From Ramazzottius varieornatus (Eukaryota; Tardigrada; Eutardigrada; Parachela; Ramazzottiidae): a stretch of DNA of 64,000 nucleotides. The stretch lies in assembly GCA_001949185.1 (NCBI GenBank), contig BDGG01000005.1, positions 1,663,249 to 1,727,248 of the forward strand, written 5' to 3'. Each line of letters begins with the position of its first letter. Within the stretch, counting starts at the first letter, position 1. The position numbers and the translations under genes were made by a program. The notes under the pieces are model-generated. The model was not told the origin of the DNA. It saw only the letters and a list, made by a program, of their open reading frames with translations, and searched no databases. Below are positions 34,847-45,676 of the stretch, one piece after another.

Positions 34847-36464
34847 TTACTTTAGAGCGGCCAAAGAAGCAAGCAAAACATCTTTGTGCACATTCAAGAG
34901 TTCGCCATCCGGAAGACGAACGCTGACCACCCTGCGAAGAAAGCGACTTCCAAATACTGTAGTATCAGATATATTTTACGGCAAAATGGGAAAGAATCAG
35001 ACTTACGAGGAAGTGAAAGCCGACTTGAGAGGAGCAGGTTTGCCGAACGGAAGTTTCGACTTCTTTTCGTTGGCCATGTAGAAAGTCATGTCGGCAATTT
35101 CCTCTCCAGAGAGCAGCTTATCCTGCAAGTTACGGTATTCGGTCGAAAAGAACAGCGGGATATTGTTATGAACGTGCCTGTTTTGTTATGTTATGGTGTG
35201 GAACTCTGTGAGGGACATTCGAGGAAACGAAAGGAGATGGAACATTCCATCGAAAACCTGTCGAAGGTTTTTGCGGTTATTAACCGAACCTCCTCTGCGC
35301 AAGCATTCAGCTTCCCCCCATCTAAAGAACCATAGGATCTGTACGACACGAGTTTTACAATCGAATTTGACGCATGATACCCCTATTGCAAGTCGTATCA
35401 TGACTTTAAACCGTCAGAAGTGACAGACTAATTTTCAGTCGTAACTTACATTACTGCTCCGTTGTAAATGTCAGTTTCTGGAAGCTTGTTTGCGCCTTCC
35501 GGGTTGGTATCGTGCTGCCAGATGGAGGTTAGATGCTCCAACGACAAATTTATGAAGTATTCCTCCTTCTGAGAAAGCTTCCACGCGTTGCATGCGAGAA
35601 AGTCTGAGCAGTGCTGGTCAATCACTTCATCGTCGTACAGATCATTCTGAAACCCAGAAAGGACCGCCATACTGTACGTCGAATACGGTAGCAACCGATC
35701 TCAGGCACACAAACACATGATTATGATCTGAAAACCGTACCAGCTCCAAGAATTCCCCAAGTTTTTCCATCGAGATGCAGTCCTTTACTTTCTGGGCACA
35801 TAGCTTCTTTAACGGACCAATGTCGTACTTATCCGCCAAGCGATACATTTCAATGATACTATCCTGGTTGATCCCGTCAGAGCTGTCGCGGTAGATGAAC
35901 CTGAAAATGAGAGCGCTTTCGTAACACGTTATTCACACTACGAAACAGCATGCATCCAGATGACAATACTTGGGACGTGGGAAAATTTTTTGAATCAGAT
36001 CGTTTTCCCGATGCGGCGAACACTTTCGGGCAATAACAATGAAATGTGCGCCACTTGAGATCACACTTTTGTTCAGTTCATTCGCAAGGTCCCAGTCCAG
36101 CTTACTCGAGTATCAGCTTGAAAATATCCGGGTCACAGTCCACCAGTTCGATGATCTCCTTCTGCTCTGCCACTGGTCCGTAGAACATGGCGGCAAAGAC
36201 GGGACTGCGCGAAGCCAACAAATTCCTGTAGATCAAGGAGCAACAGGTGGCTGAATGGTACGAAGGGACGATACAGCACAAAGTACAGTGGCTTTATTGT
36301 GCTTACCGATGAGCCTTGATGTCCTCCATTTGGCCAGCAGCTCCCACCCGGAAGATCACATCGCAAAACTGGTTCTTTTGGAAGAGGGATCCCACCATTG
36401 AAGTGACGCTGCTGACCACGTTCTGCCATGAAGTCTCCACTTGCTGCTCGACGTTCTTTAACAT
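34847..36464 (-). CDS. BTB-BACK protein (BTBD1/2/3/6 type), interrupted by one in-frame stop
   Basis: BTB-BACK proteins of this type are usually CUL3 ubiquitin-ligase adaptors. Exons: 36464-36307, 36225-36106, 35900-35741, 35646-35455, 35338 to about 35174, about 35122-35007, 34931-34847. The BTB domain reads FCDVIFRVG, IKAHRNLLASRSPVFAAMFYG and IIELVDCDPDIFKLILEFIY. BACK follows with YRLADKYDIGPLKKLC, then WGEAECLRRG and VFDGMFHLLSFPRMSLTEF. An in-frame TAA at 35186-35188 comes right after TEFHTIT. Family-like sequence then continues in the same frame (LLSGEEIADMTFYMANEKK) to a final exon ending LAALK. Either the protein ends at the TAA, or the stop is a mutation or sequence error, or a 27-nt intron removes it. 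No PHR domain follows. The start ATG at 36464 precedes a coiled leader; an upstream exon is possible. One intron holds a nested palindrome. Confidence 0.78.
35969..36093. repeat. Nested palindrome element 10 (single hairpin)
   Basis: Inner arms are CCCGATGCGGCGAAC and TGTGCGCCACTTGAG. Outer arms are TTGGGACGTGGGAAAAT and TTCGCAAGGTCCCAG. It lies in an intron of the BTB gene. Confidence 0.83.
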
Positions 36465-36744
36465 AGTTGGTGGTTGAAGCTGTTCGGTTTTACCCCGTGA
36501 GCTAGACACCGCCAAACCTGGATATCGTATGTCAAAAGTACAAGAACGTTTAGTCTACAAAAGATTTGCCTGGTTTAGAAGTGGTTTCGAATGGACAAAC
36601 CGGGAAGAGAAAGCGACAACAAAGGGAATTCCGCACGGCAAATGCGATCATGGAATTTCGAACTGGTGAGCTTGATTGCTTGATTACGTTTGTTCAGTCC
36701 TAAATATTTTTCGGTTTGAACAATCACAATATCGGTCATGTGGT
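36465..36744. other. Upstream flank of the BTB gene
   Basis: This short spacer between the BTB start and the TTAA element is likely the BTB promoter. No other feature was found. Confidence 0.3.
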
Positions 36745-37285
36745 TTAACACTTTCAGCATGATCGTTTTCATGTTTGCAGAATACTACCGTCATCTTTGT
36801 GTATACAGGAATTTAATTGACTGGTACCGTTTTGCGGAGGCTGGTCCAACCAATACGCAATTTTCGAAATTTCAAAATTCGGATAATTGTCAGGCCATGA
36901 ACGCCAAATCTCAAAAGGGAGAACTGGTCGTCTTGATTTTCTTCTGACCGCACTGATGACTACAAAATTTATCCCAGGCTCGGCTTCGATAGATAAGACT
37001 GTCCCCAGTGCTCCAGTTTTTTCTAATCGTAAGCGAATACCGAGCACGTGTCTCGCGCGAAGAGACGAAACACCAAATTTCACCAAAACCACCCGAAACC
37101 GTAGAAAAGATTTCCAGCGTGCTGGGGGTTTGCTGACCGCTGGTCATTAGTGTTGCTTTGGTGAGAAGACCGAGGTACATGCAAAGAAAAAGACCCAGAC
37201 CCGAAAGACCAAAAGCTAAAACTGGGAGGTGAATAAAACCGAGTGATTGTATACACAAAGAGGACGGTCGTACGCAGAGTGTTAA
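36745..37285 (-). mobile_element. TTAA-flanked non-autonomous DNA transposon, copy 1
   Basis: The 541-bp element begins TTAACACT and ends AGTGTTAA, so both ends carry TTAA. Subterminal inverted repeats contain ACGGTCCTCTTTGTGTATAC-like sequence (36786-36805 and the opposite strand near 37250-37270). A near-identical copy lies in reverse orientation at 48639-49178. Flanking TTAA is the hallmark of piggyBac-type insertion, though the CACT terminus is not the usual CCC. There is no open frame of transposase character, so it would depend on an enzyme supplied elsewhere. Its right-hand TTAA supplies the stop codon of the adjacent orphan gene. Confidence 0.85.
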
Positions 37286-39216
37286 TGCGCCATCATTCCG
37301 TAACCGTTTGCGGGGGAGATCACCTTCCCCATCTTTCCTTCTTCCCTAGCATTTTTTACAGCAGCCATCTTTTTATGATTAGGTTTATGCCTTCGTTTGA
37401 GAAGCATTCTGTTGTTGAAAGAAGAGTACGTTGCAAGATGTGCGGTATCACTATAAAAACGCCCGCTTCCATCGTCTGCAGATCCGGATGGTCTAACGCC
37501 CTTCGTGCTCTCGTCTGTTTTGGGGAACACCATCAACGAACCGACCATCTTTCGCTGCCTAAAGTTTTCGAACTTCCTGGTAAGTGACCGTGGCGACAGC
37601 GAGACCGTCTTGCCTTCGTACATATGCAGATCCGGGGTTCGATATCTCTTGGGTTCGTACTTCAGGATGACAGGGTCGATCTTCTCCGAGGTCTCTTGTA
37701 AGTCTTCCATATTCTTGTCGAGGTACTCTAACAACTGCGTGTCATTCTTTGCAGATCTCCTTGTACTTTTCTGACCTTCCAGGTAGACCGGTTCGCATGT
37801 AATCACATCTTCGGGACGAGGCATCAAGAAGCGGACGCGTTTCTGCTTGGCCATCTCATACAGGTCTTCTTCAGACAAGAGGGAATCTCTCGCAAACCGG
37901 ATATCTCGTCCGAGAACCATAGACTTCTGCTTCGGAAGACCATTTTCTTCTACACCTGACCCGGTACTGTCTCCATGCTCGATGCTCATTTTTCTCTCAT
38001 AGTCAGTTGACGTGAATCCTCGACTTCTTCGTCGATGTCGTTTCTTATGTTTGGTGTCTTCCGCAGGTCGCCGAGAACTCTCCGCATCCGGACAACCAAA
38101 CATGGAAGGTTTGGCGTTAGATGTCAGTGCAAACTTCATCATTTCATCGACGTCCTTCAGGCGCGGCGGACACCAAGGCTCGTCGAGGAACTTATCGTCG
38201 GAAACGCCGGATACTTTCGGAAGGAACAAACGTAAGTCCACCGGTTTCTCATTTGCTGACAAGAGACATTCCGAACTCTCGTCAGCTTCATTGTTGCTGT
38301 CACGATCCATAGAACGTAGGTAGGATCTGTACTGAACGTCTAGCGAGTCCTTTCGTGCTAGTTTCGCGTTGAATAATGTCGGAGTTTTTTTCTGCGTAGT
38401 GTTTTCTGTGTGTCTGCGTTCGTCCTTCATCGCTTCTTCCAGGTAACTATCGGTCATTTCTTGTTTTCTGCTTTCAACAGGATGAACGATACCCTCGACT
38501 TTATCTTGAGGCGTTCCTGCTCTGCTCTTAGCTTTCGCAGCTCGCATCAGAGTGAACAGGGGCGATACTTTTTCTCCTCTCGACCATCTTAAGCTGATTC
38601 GCGCAGAAAACTTTTCGGCCCCCTTCTGCTTTCTGGCTTTCTTTCTGAGCTTCTCGCCTTGCTCCATCCTTTCCTCCACTCGTTTCACAATCATTTTCTT
38701 CAGTTCTCTCTGAAGGAACTTGTGGTCGGTTTGTCGTCTGTGACTTTCGCGGTTAAGCATGTTTGCTTGGCTTTCCTGAAATGCGATCTCTTTGATCTTC
38801 CTGTGCATGGTTCTCGTTAGCAGGTTCCTTTGCTTCAAACTCAGCCAGCGGTCTTGGTCCTTCCCGCTGACGCTAGCACGAGGCTGGCCAAAAGAGGGCG
38901 CATAGTTCTTGTAGCGAACGTCAGGCGCTCTTTGAGTCTTCTCGGGTTCTTCGACAACTCCAAAAGTTGGAGATAAGCGCTTCAACAGTGATTGTCGTTC
39001 TTTGTAGCTTTCCTGCTCCACGTCGTCAATTCTTCCGAGTACGTCATACCTGAGCTGTGCTTCTTCCTCCTCGAGGGACTTTAGCCTCAGAAGCCTCGAG
39101 GCGTCGTATAGCTGAGGAGCATAGGAAGACTTTGCCGAGGCTCGAATAGGTGAGGCAAAGTTAATGAGTCTGCCTGGTGGCGCTATCGTTGGGTCGTCGT
39201 GAAATTTTGAATCCAC
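37282..39216 (-). CDS. Orphan 644-codon protein, Lys/Arg/Glu-rich
   Basis: A single uninterrupted frame of 644 codons, the longest in the window. I do not recognise the family. The composition is basic and charged, with predicted long helices (MHRKIKEIAFQES, HKFLQRELKKMIVKRVEER, GEKLRKKARKQKG), an Arg-rich segment HKKRHRRRSRG near residue 400 that could be a nuclear signal, and a C-terminal basic stretch RMLLKRRHKPNHKKM. There is no signal peptide or membrane helix. The first codon of the frame is GTG and the frame is still open upstream, so the true start is probably in an unseen 5' exon. The stop codon TAA overlaps the TTAA at the edge of the transposon at 36745-37285. The length of the open frame makes a real gene very likely. 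Confidence 0.72.
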   Translation of the reverse strand: MDSKFHDDPTIAPPGRLINFASPIRASAKSSYAPQLYDASRLLRLKSLEEEEAQLRYDVLGRIDDVEQESYKERQSLLKRLSPTFGVVEEPEKTQRAPDVRYKNYAPSFGQPRASVSGKDQDRWLSLKQRNLLTRTMHRKIKEIAFQESQANMLNRESHRRQTDHKFLQRELKKMIVKRVEERMEQGEKLRKKARKQKGAEKFSARISLRWSRGEKVSPLFTLMRAAKAKSRAGTPQDKVEGIVHPVESRKQEMTDSYLEEAMKDERRHTENTTQKKTPTLFNAKLARKDSLDVQYRSYLRSMDRDSNNEADESSECLLSANEKPVDLRLFLPKVSGVSDDKFLDEPWCPPRLKDVDEMMKFALTSNAKPSMFGCPDAESSRRPAEDTKHKKRHRRRSRGFTSTDYERKMSIEHGDSTGSGVEENGLPKQKSMVLGRDIRFARDSLLSEEDLYEMAKQKRVRFLMPRPEDVITCEPVYLEGQKSTRRSAKNDTQLLEYLDKNMEDLQETSEKIDPVILKYEPKRYRTPDLHMYEGKTVSLSPRSLTRKFENFRQRKMVGSLMVFPKTDESTKGVRPSGSADDGSGRFYSDTAHLATYSSFNNRMLLKRRHKPNHKKMAAVKNAREEGKMGKVISPANGYGMMAH

Positions 39217-41199
39217 TTTTCCAAGCGTCTGCTTTGGGGTGCGCAGCTGGCTCTTTGCTGTGCTTAGGGCTGTCGTCGATATGCATAGATCAGAACAATT
39301 CAGTAGATCAGTTATTAAGGAGTTTCTAGTACGACAGCGCCTGTTTAATAAGTACGATCCACGTGGTAACTAATGTGATCCAGAGCAATCAGGGAACAAT
39401 CTTAGTTGGAAGCTGAGCTAACTTGTAGTACACGTACTGTAATCCCCCAAGCGAGTTGCTGAGCTCATGATCACGGATAAGTCTTCGCAATCAGCTCAAA
39501 GGTCAAACGTGTCAAAGTTATGTTTGCACTCTGTAGTAATCCTGCAAGAACGTCCCACGTACGGCAGAAATCGTTCAACATACAGTGGAAGAATTTCATC
39601 TTGCTTTCCTTTGGTACATGTTTCTTCCGCCTCGTTAGGCGGAAGCCCGCTTATAGAACTCAGGATATGCGGACAGATATGAATGATGGGTTGTTGGCGG
39701 CAAACGGTAATGAGAACAAAAGAAGGCGTAAAAATGAGCGTTCTCATCGTTAGCATAGCGCTTTAATCAGGATAGGAGGATACGATAGCTTGTGCATTCG
39801 TGCTTAATGTTTCCCAAGAGAGCGATTGTCAGTCTTACTGGTGCCAAACGTTCGCGTGGGAGACCGGGAATTTCACTTATGTCAGGGACCTTCGCCGGCG
39901 GGCGGGCGGGCGAGCTTCCGGTAGTGCGTACTGCAGTCGCTGAAATTTGGCGGCTTTACCACTACACTTCGCAGGCAATGCCGGCCGAGGTTGAAGAGCG
40001 AATACACTAATTGCGATAAAAATAACCGGAGGTACAATCAGTTGATACCAGGTGTGAAAAGAATCGATGGAAGGTGCAGTTACCTCGCTGGGACCACAGG
40101 GTTTCTGACTTGAATCGTAAGGACTACCCTAGTCTTCCCCTGCGCGAGATCTGTTGTTAGGATGAAATTCTCTGATCGTCTTAATATGCTATTGCTGAAT
40201 ACGGTAAGACGGTATCCTGTCGTGTCGTCAGATCTCTTATGCTGCACTGTACCTTAGCATTCCGCAGGGTCCTTCTGTGTATTTCCTGAGGTCTCCGAGT
40301 TTTACTGTACGCGTGGGATCATCTGTTTAGACTCGTCGGACTGTAGTACGATATTCTGAAAGCTTCGGTTAACGTTAGCAGTGCCGACTGCTAAGAATCC
40401 GTTAACGTAATTGCATTAAGGATAATTGTTGGAACTTGCATCGATCGTCGAGATTGAGGAATGCACTTGACTACCGCATAGCGACATGTGACGAGTTTGA
40501 CAGCTAAGTACCACGATCAACGAGAGTTATCGTTAGAGACCCACTCGCAACTTTGACTGGAATGAAGCTGGGAAGCCACAGAGTTGGCACTTGACCTGTC
40601 GTCACGGTTGTTCCTTCAACCTCTCCCAAGTTCCTACAACGACGTCAGAGCGATCATAAAACATGGCTGGAACATTGCATGCCAGCGATAATAATACTTT
40701 ACAGTCTGGTGAGCGGTGATTGCTTCCACATGGCTGACACTTTCGTATACGACGTCGGAAATGACTACTATTGGCCTGCCAGGCTTTTTTGCCTGGAACT
40801 TTACAAAAGATAAATCGCGGCTGCCGCTGCTGGCCAAGTGAGAAGGATAGCGACTCTATCGCTGCCGTACTCTATTACCTTCCCGGACGAAACGATCGAT
40901 GTCGGCCACTTTCAAAGACAACATTTGACAGTTGGACTAGAGATCGCACTTGAACACTCTCTCCTCCATGTAGTACACATATCAGGATTGAGACAAACTT
41001 GACGCTTAGCTCTTTTGGGTCTTTCCCTTTGAAATACTATCTATCCTCTTCTTTTAATGCCTCGTTCAAGGATTTGAAGTGTACCCCATCCCGATTACGA
41101 AAATTTAGAGTTGTTCTTGTTGAGACGCTAACCTTTGCCGCTCATTCGAGAAGCCTTTTCACTGGAGATGATCGAGTTTAGTGGGCATCGTTGGAAGTC
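39217..41199. other. Intergenic region between the orphan gene and the R7BP-like gene
   Basis: Nearly 2 kb without a convincing exon; it should contain the missing 5' exon(s) and promoter of the orphan gene and the R7BP-like promoter. A short GGCG run occurs at about 39893-39913. No RNA gene or long repeat was seen. Confidence 0.35.
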
Positions 41200-43463
41200 A
41201 TGATGAGCACGAGCACGTTCGAGGAAGCTCAACCGCGCTACACCAGAAAGCAGCGCAGGTCCTCGGCGCTGGCTGTCACAACGGAGACCAAGCATCTCTT
41301 GGAATGCATTCAGGTGAGTTGTCTTCTCCATTTAGCTCATTATGTCGTAATGATTGCGTTGACGTATTAATTGTCGCTGTGGGTGCGTGATGAGGGTAAT
41401 TGAATGGGTAACTTGACCGTGAGGCTCAGGCGGCATATTCCGGGAATAATCAGCCGGCAGATACAATTACGCAGTTGCAATAGCTCTTTCCAGAACCACA
41501 AAGCTGTTAGGCATCAAGGGGATCTAGTCCGCGGTGCGGAACGCGTAAGTGACAGAAAACCTATGGGGTTACAATGTGATTATTTTCCGAGGAAATATAA
41601 AGAGAAAACGAGGAACGAACTCGAGGTAGAAACTGGAGTAACAGAAATTCCTTCAAAGGAAATTTACTCTGCTTCACCTTCCTTCGCAAGCATGCGAATG
41701 AGAGGATTAAGATAGGATCCGGAGTGCAGACTAGGAAATTATCAATTCTCTGGAGACAACTACAGTGATAGCGATACCACGCATTGCTTTCTCTCGCTAT
41801 ATGATCATGAGGTCGTGGATCATGCATACATGCAAGAAAAACCACACTGATACCACGCATCCATCAGTACTTCAGTTGCAGTTCTTCGCTCTTTGCATTT
41901 CAGAGCTGGAATTCGATTCTTTAGCGGGTGGAAACTGGAGAACGAAGATGGAAACAATTGTTGACCATTCCATGAAACACTTTGAGAAATTTCGGTCGTA
42001 TCAGGTTTCTGAAATTCGAGAAAGCCCAAAATTTAGTAGCGGGATATCGGCAGAGGAAAGCCAATAAGTCAAAAAAACGGACTGGACCTTTTTCGTCCTG
42101 AACCGCAGCGGAGAAGACTACTGAGCTGTTCAGCGATCTGAATAGATCGGCGTTCAGGCGTGCGGTATGAGCTTTCGGGATAATCCCGTTGGATTATGAA
42201 ACCGATAGTCTGCAGCATGCTACGCAATGATTCTGTTGTGTGTGCTTTTGGGGAGCCGGCTTTCGATCTATCCCTATCGGAAACCGATAGCGCAACGTAA
42301 TATTTTACATTGACTTTCGATTAAAATTGGTGGAACGTTTTGTTGAGGTATTGTGATCCTCATTGCGTTATTCAAACAAATAACTTTTTCTTCAAAAGAA
42401 GACCACAATGAAACAGGAGACTAAATCAAAATCAAAAAGTTACGTGGACACGGTTCTTCCCTTCCCAAGATTCAAAACGTAAAATATTTCTTCGAGTCCT
42501 TTAGTCTCCTTCACAGTACCCATGACACAAAAAGCATTACCTCGCTGTATGTCAAGAGACAAGCGCTGTTTGAAATATTGAAGAGATCTAGGTATTGTGA
42601 TGGTTTTCTTCTATTGTAGTTTACGGTGCAGGTGAACGAGGACATTGCTCAACTTCACGACCTTTTGACGCAGCTCGGGTCCAACAAAGACACGCCCGAA
42701 GTGCGCAACGACATCCACAAAGTCATCCTACATTGCCTTGACGTTGCCAAAAGTGCTAAAGACCGCTTCCTTTACATTGTGATTCAGTAAGAAATACCGT
42801 CTAAAATGTTGAAGATATTTCTGTTAGTTTTGCATGTCTCTGCTGGTGGCGGAGAACCCAACAACACCGTCATAAACCTGCATGCATGGTATTCAGTTGA
42901 CCGGCGCGCACTGGGGTATGCGGGTTTGTGATAGTTGGAGGCAGACGGTTTGCCGCTCTCTCCTTCGTAGTGGAAAGTTTTCTTCTGATTACCGATTGAA
43001 TGTTCTTTTGCAGTTGCCGCGATAACGTGAAACTGCAGAACCAAGCTGGCCAGCATATGGGCATCTTCGGCTTTTGCCTGACTTACATGCAGAAAGAATT
43101 ACAAAAGTGCCTTAATCTAATTACGGGCTTTCCCGGAAAGGGCGAAGTCTTGACTCCAGATAGCCTCCATATGTAAATTAGGACCTTTTTTCCCCTCATA
43201 AACCGTCTCGAAACTTGTTCGTGACTGTCATGGTTAATTTCATTTGCAGTGAGATGGCTGAGCTCGACGATGTGCTGCATAACGTGGAGAAACACGTCCA
43301 CTACATCCGCCCAAGTACGGAAACAGGTACGGCCGAACTCCGCTGTGATCATCCAGGGCCTGCATGCCGTCATAGAACCCATAGGTTGATTCTGCGTTCT
43401 ATTTTCTATGATAAATTTCTATTCCCTGCTGACAATCGAAAAATAGGCAGTAAAAACTAAGCC
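41200..43463 (+). CDS. R7BP/R9AP-like regulator of G-protein signalling binding protein
   Basis: Vertebrate R7BP and R9AP are membrane anchors of RGS7-family/Gbeta5 complexes and set their GTPase-accelerating activity. Four exons are supported: 41200-41313, 42620-42786, 43014-43172, and 43250 to either 43326 or the stop near 43463. After a basic leader (RYTRKQRR), the order matches the family: KHLLECIQFTVQVNEDIAQ, VRNDIHKVILHCLDVAK, GFCLTYMQKELQKCLNLI, then EMAELDDVLHNVEKHVHYI, which parallels the last helix of R9AP. The first intron is 1.3 kb, long for this window. The C-terminus is unsure. Reading through gives a Cys-containing tail to about 43463; splicing at 43326 could lead to a coding-like segment ending at 44058, but I could not join it in phase. 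No transmembrane tail is seen, so an R7BP-like form fits better. Confidence 0.65.
42874..42927. repeat. Degenerate hairpin of the CACCTGCATRC family
   Basis: AAACCTGCATGC at 42874-42885 and GTATGCGGGTTT at 42916-42927 pair with two mismatches, inside an intron of the R7BP-like gene. It is probably an older copy of the element seen at 43471-43588. Confidence 0.4.
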
Positions 43464-43470
43464 TTTGTTT

Positions 43471-43588
43471 CACCTGCATACAGTGTGCTGCGTGGTTAGC
43501 ATAGATTACGGGTATGCAGGTTTTCGGATTCCATGCACCTGCATACAACGGACCTTGCGGTTGCAGTGCGGTCTCCGTATGCAGGTGC
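43471..43588. repeat. Two tandem hairpins of the CACCTGCATRC palindrome family
   Basis: Four arms alternate in orientation: CACCTGCATAC at 43471-43481, GTATGCAGGT at 43512-43521, GCACCTGCATAC at 43535-43546 and GTATGCAGGTGC at 43577-43588. The last pair is a perfect 12-bp inverted repeat with a 30-nt loop. The same motif forms the 16-bp hairpin at 12035-12090. Confidence 0.7.
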
Positions 43589-45676
43589 GAGCAAGCAGGG
43601 TATCTTGCTCGTGCCGGCCTTTTGGTCGTCCAGACGGAAGAGGGAACTGCTCTATTCGCCCGGTATGGTTGAATACGATAATAAGAGTTCGCCCTCGAAA
43701 AGCTGTCAAGAGCGTGCGACTGTTTGTTCGTCATAGCATTCAAATCCCTGATTTGTAGTAAGACATGGCTCTTCAGTCATGTGAGAGATCCCCAAGGTAG
43801 TGCACCGGATGAAGGTGCACGCGACGTCCCAGAAGTAGCATTCTCAAAGTCAATACGGGCTGATTATCGTTCCACCATGCTGCTCCAGACACCTTTTTGC
43901 AAATAAAACCTTTCAGCAGCTTTCTGAGTTACACGCTGTACCTAATCGGCGGAAGTCATCTGACGTGCAAGCACGCCACATTGCGCAGCTCGACAAACGG
44001 ACGACAGGGAAACAAGAAGAGGTCCCCTTGATAACCAAATCAACTTCAAGGCCTTAAACGCGCTTGAAAGTTCGTCTCTTAGATTACGTAATGGAATAGA
44101 GAAAATAATGGTTCGACCATTGCGTGCTTCCAAATTGCCATCAAGGACTCAGTCGCAATGTTCGTTTGGGTCGCTGACGTTTAGACTCTTCCCAATCGGT
44201 GATATAGGAGTTACATAGCTTTAATTTTGTCGCCCTTGAACGTTCCTTTGTAAATTTGCTGGCTAGCTTGCGATATGGGACATCGGCAAATGAATTTTCC
44301 CAAATCGTTTTCCCAAGTGGCGCACGCTGTCAGATGATGTACTGTATAACAAGGAAAATCTGCGCCACTTGAGCTAACGATCCAGGCGAAATGACTTGCC
44401 GACATTTGGCAGAGCGGTGAACTTCAACCACAATGACATGACAATGATGGAACGTTTTGTGCACTTTTGTAGAAATGGTGGAGCTGTACCGAAGTAAATC
44501 AGACCGTGCGCCGTCGTCACGGTCCGTTGAGCGTATTTCTGGAACTTCCATAGTGACTTCCCCTCTCGCTTCTTCCACTTTTCCTGTCTGTAAAGGATTA
44601 CTGTGCATGCCTAGCAAATACATGTGATAAACTCTTTTGTGACTTGCAGTTGCTGCAATAATCGAGTCGTTGCTGTGTGCTATATTTAGACTTTAGAGCT
44701 TTTCGCGGTTCGCCGAACATTTATGAGCTGGGTCTAGTCCGGCCTTAAGTTTTAGAAGTTTGTATTGAGTTTGACAGCCGTAAACATGATCAACAGAGAT
44801 TGTGAAATATGACTGGTAGCTTCTTTTAACTTGGTAATGACCCTCCTAACGCTATATTAGATTATTCATAGCCGATCAAATGGAAGATCATAAATCTTCA
44901 TCCCACAAGCTCACTACTCATGGGACCAGAACGAGCTCACTGCACATTTATCAAATATCGCTGCGATGCAATCACGGAGTATTTATTGCGTGAGAATACA
45001 TGTTCATGGTTCTTCCTTTTCTTTTTCCTTTTCGCGGTCGGTCTTGCAAATTGTATAAAAAAATTGAACTAGATTGCTGTGCTGGATGGCGGAAGTTCTC
45101 ATTGCTGTTAGGTGGGCACCTGCGCCGCTTGGATGGGCGATTTGGTTCAGTTCGTTTGCCCACGACTCCAATACGAGTAACTTCCGGTTGCTTCATCGAC
45201 GTTGCGCGGATTCACGTTCAGGCTCTCGCTGTTCTTTCCACCAGGAAAGAGTTGGTCTCGAGTGCTTTCGCCTTCGAATTCAGTCTAGCCTGAAGAGGGA
45301 TGTTTCAGCAAGCAAGTGTTGGTAAATACCCCGAGGCAATCAAGCGAGAAAGAGAAAGCATGCAGCGAGTGCGAGGTATCGCCGTGCGAGATGCACTGTT
45401 GATAACTCGTACTCGATACCTGAAAGGATGTCTTGACCGACCTTCAACCCTCGCCTGCATCTTCAGCTCACTCGTTGACGATTTCATTGTCATGAATTCG
45501 TGGTAAAATTTACTTGGTGCAAAATGAAGTGGTGATGAAAGCATCATCAGCAGAACAGGTTTAATCCGATACAGCAGAGTTTATCGAGATTTCAGTACCG
45601 TTGAATCACTCTACATCACTTGGCGCATTTCTCGAATATCTTCTTCAACGTAACTAACTTCCCGGACCGGTGTTTC
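43589..45676. other. Intergenic region before the UGT gene
   Basis: It contains a coding-like segment at about 43915-44058 (LSELHAVPNRRKSS to a stop), possibly a last exon of the R7BP-like gene. A nested palindrome lies at 44274-44410. The rest has no supportable feature. Confidence 0.35.
44274..44410. repeat. Nested palindrome element 11 (single hairpin, longer loop)
   Basis: Inner arms are CCCAAGTGGCGCACG and CTGCGCCACTTGAG. Outer arms are ATGGGACATCGGCAAATG and ACTTGCCGACATTTGG. It lies between the R7BP-like and UGT genes. Confidence 0.87.

Noticed and set aside
34621-35081. A plus-strand secreted-protein gene beginning MAQAKTMLCIVV
   Set aside because: It stops after 22 codons and could only be continued by a 15-nt intron; it also overlaps the BTB exons on the other strand.
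36911-37258. Protein-coding frames within the TTAA elements (also 48666-49109)
   Set aside because: Frames differ between the two copies through small indels, and none resembles a transposase.
45300-45506. A small plus-strand gene upstream of the UGT
   Set aside because: It has ATG and stop only; no domain, splice signal or conservation argument supports it.
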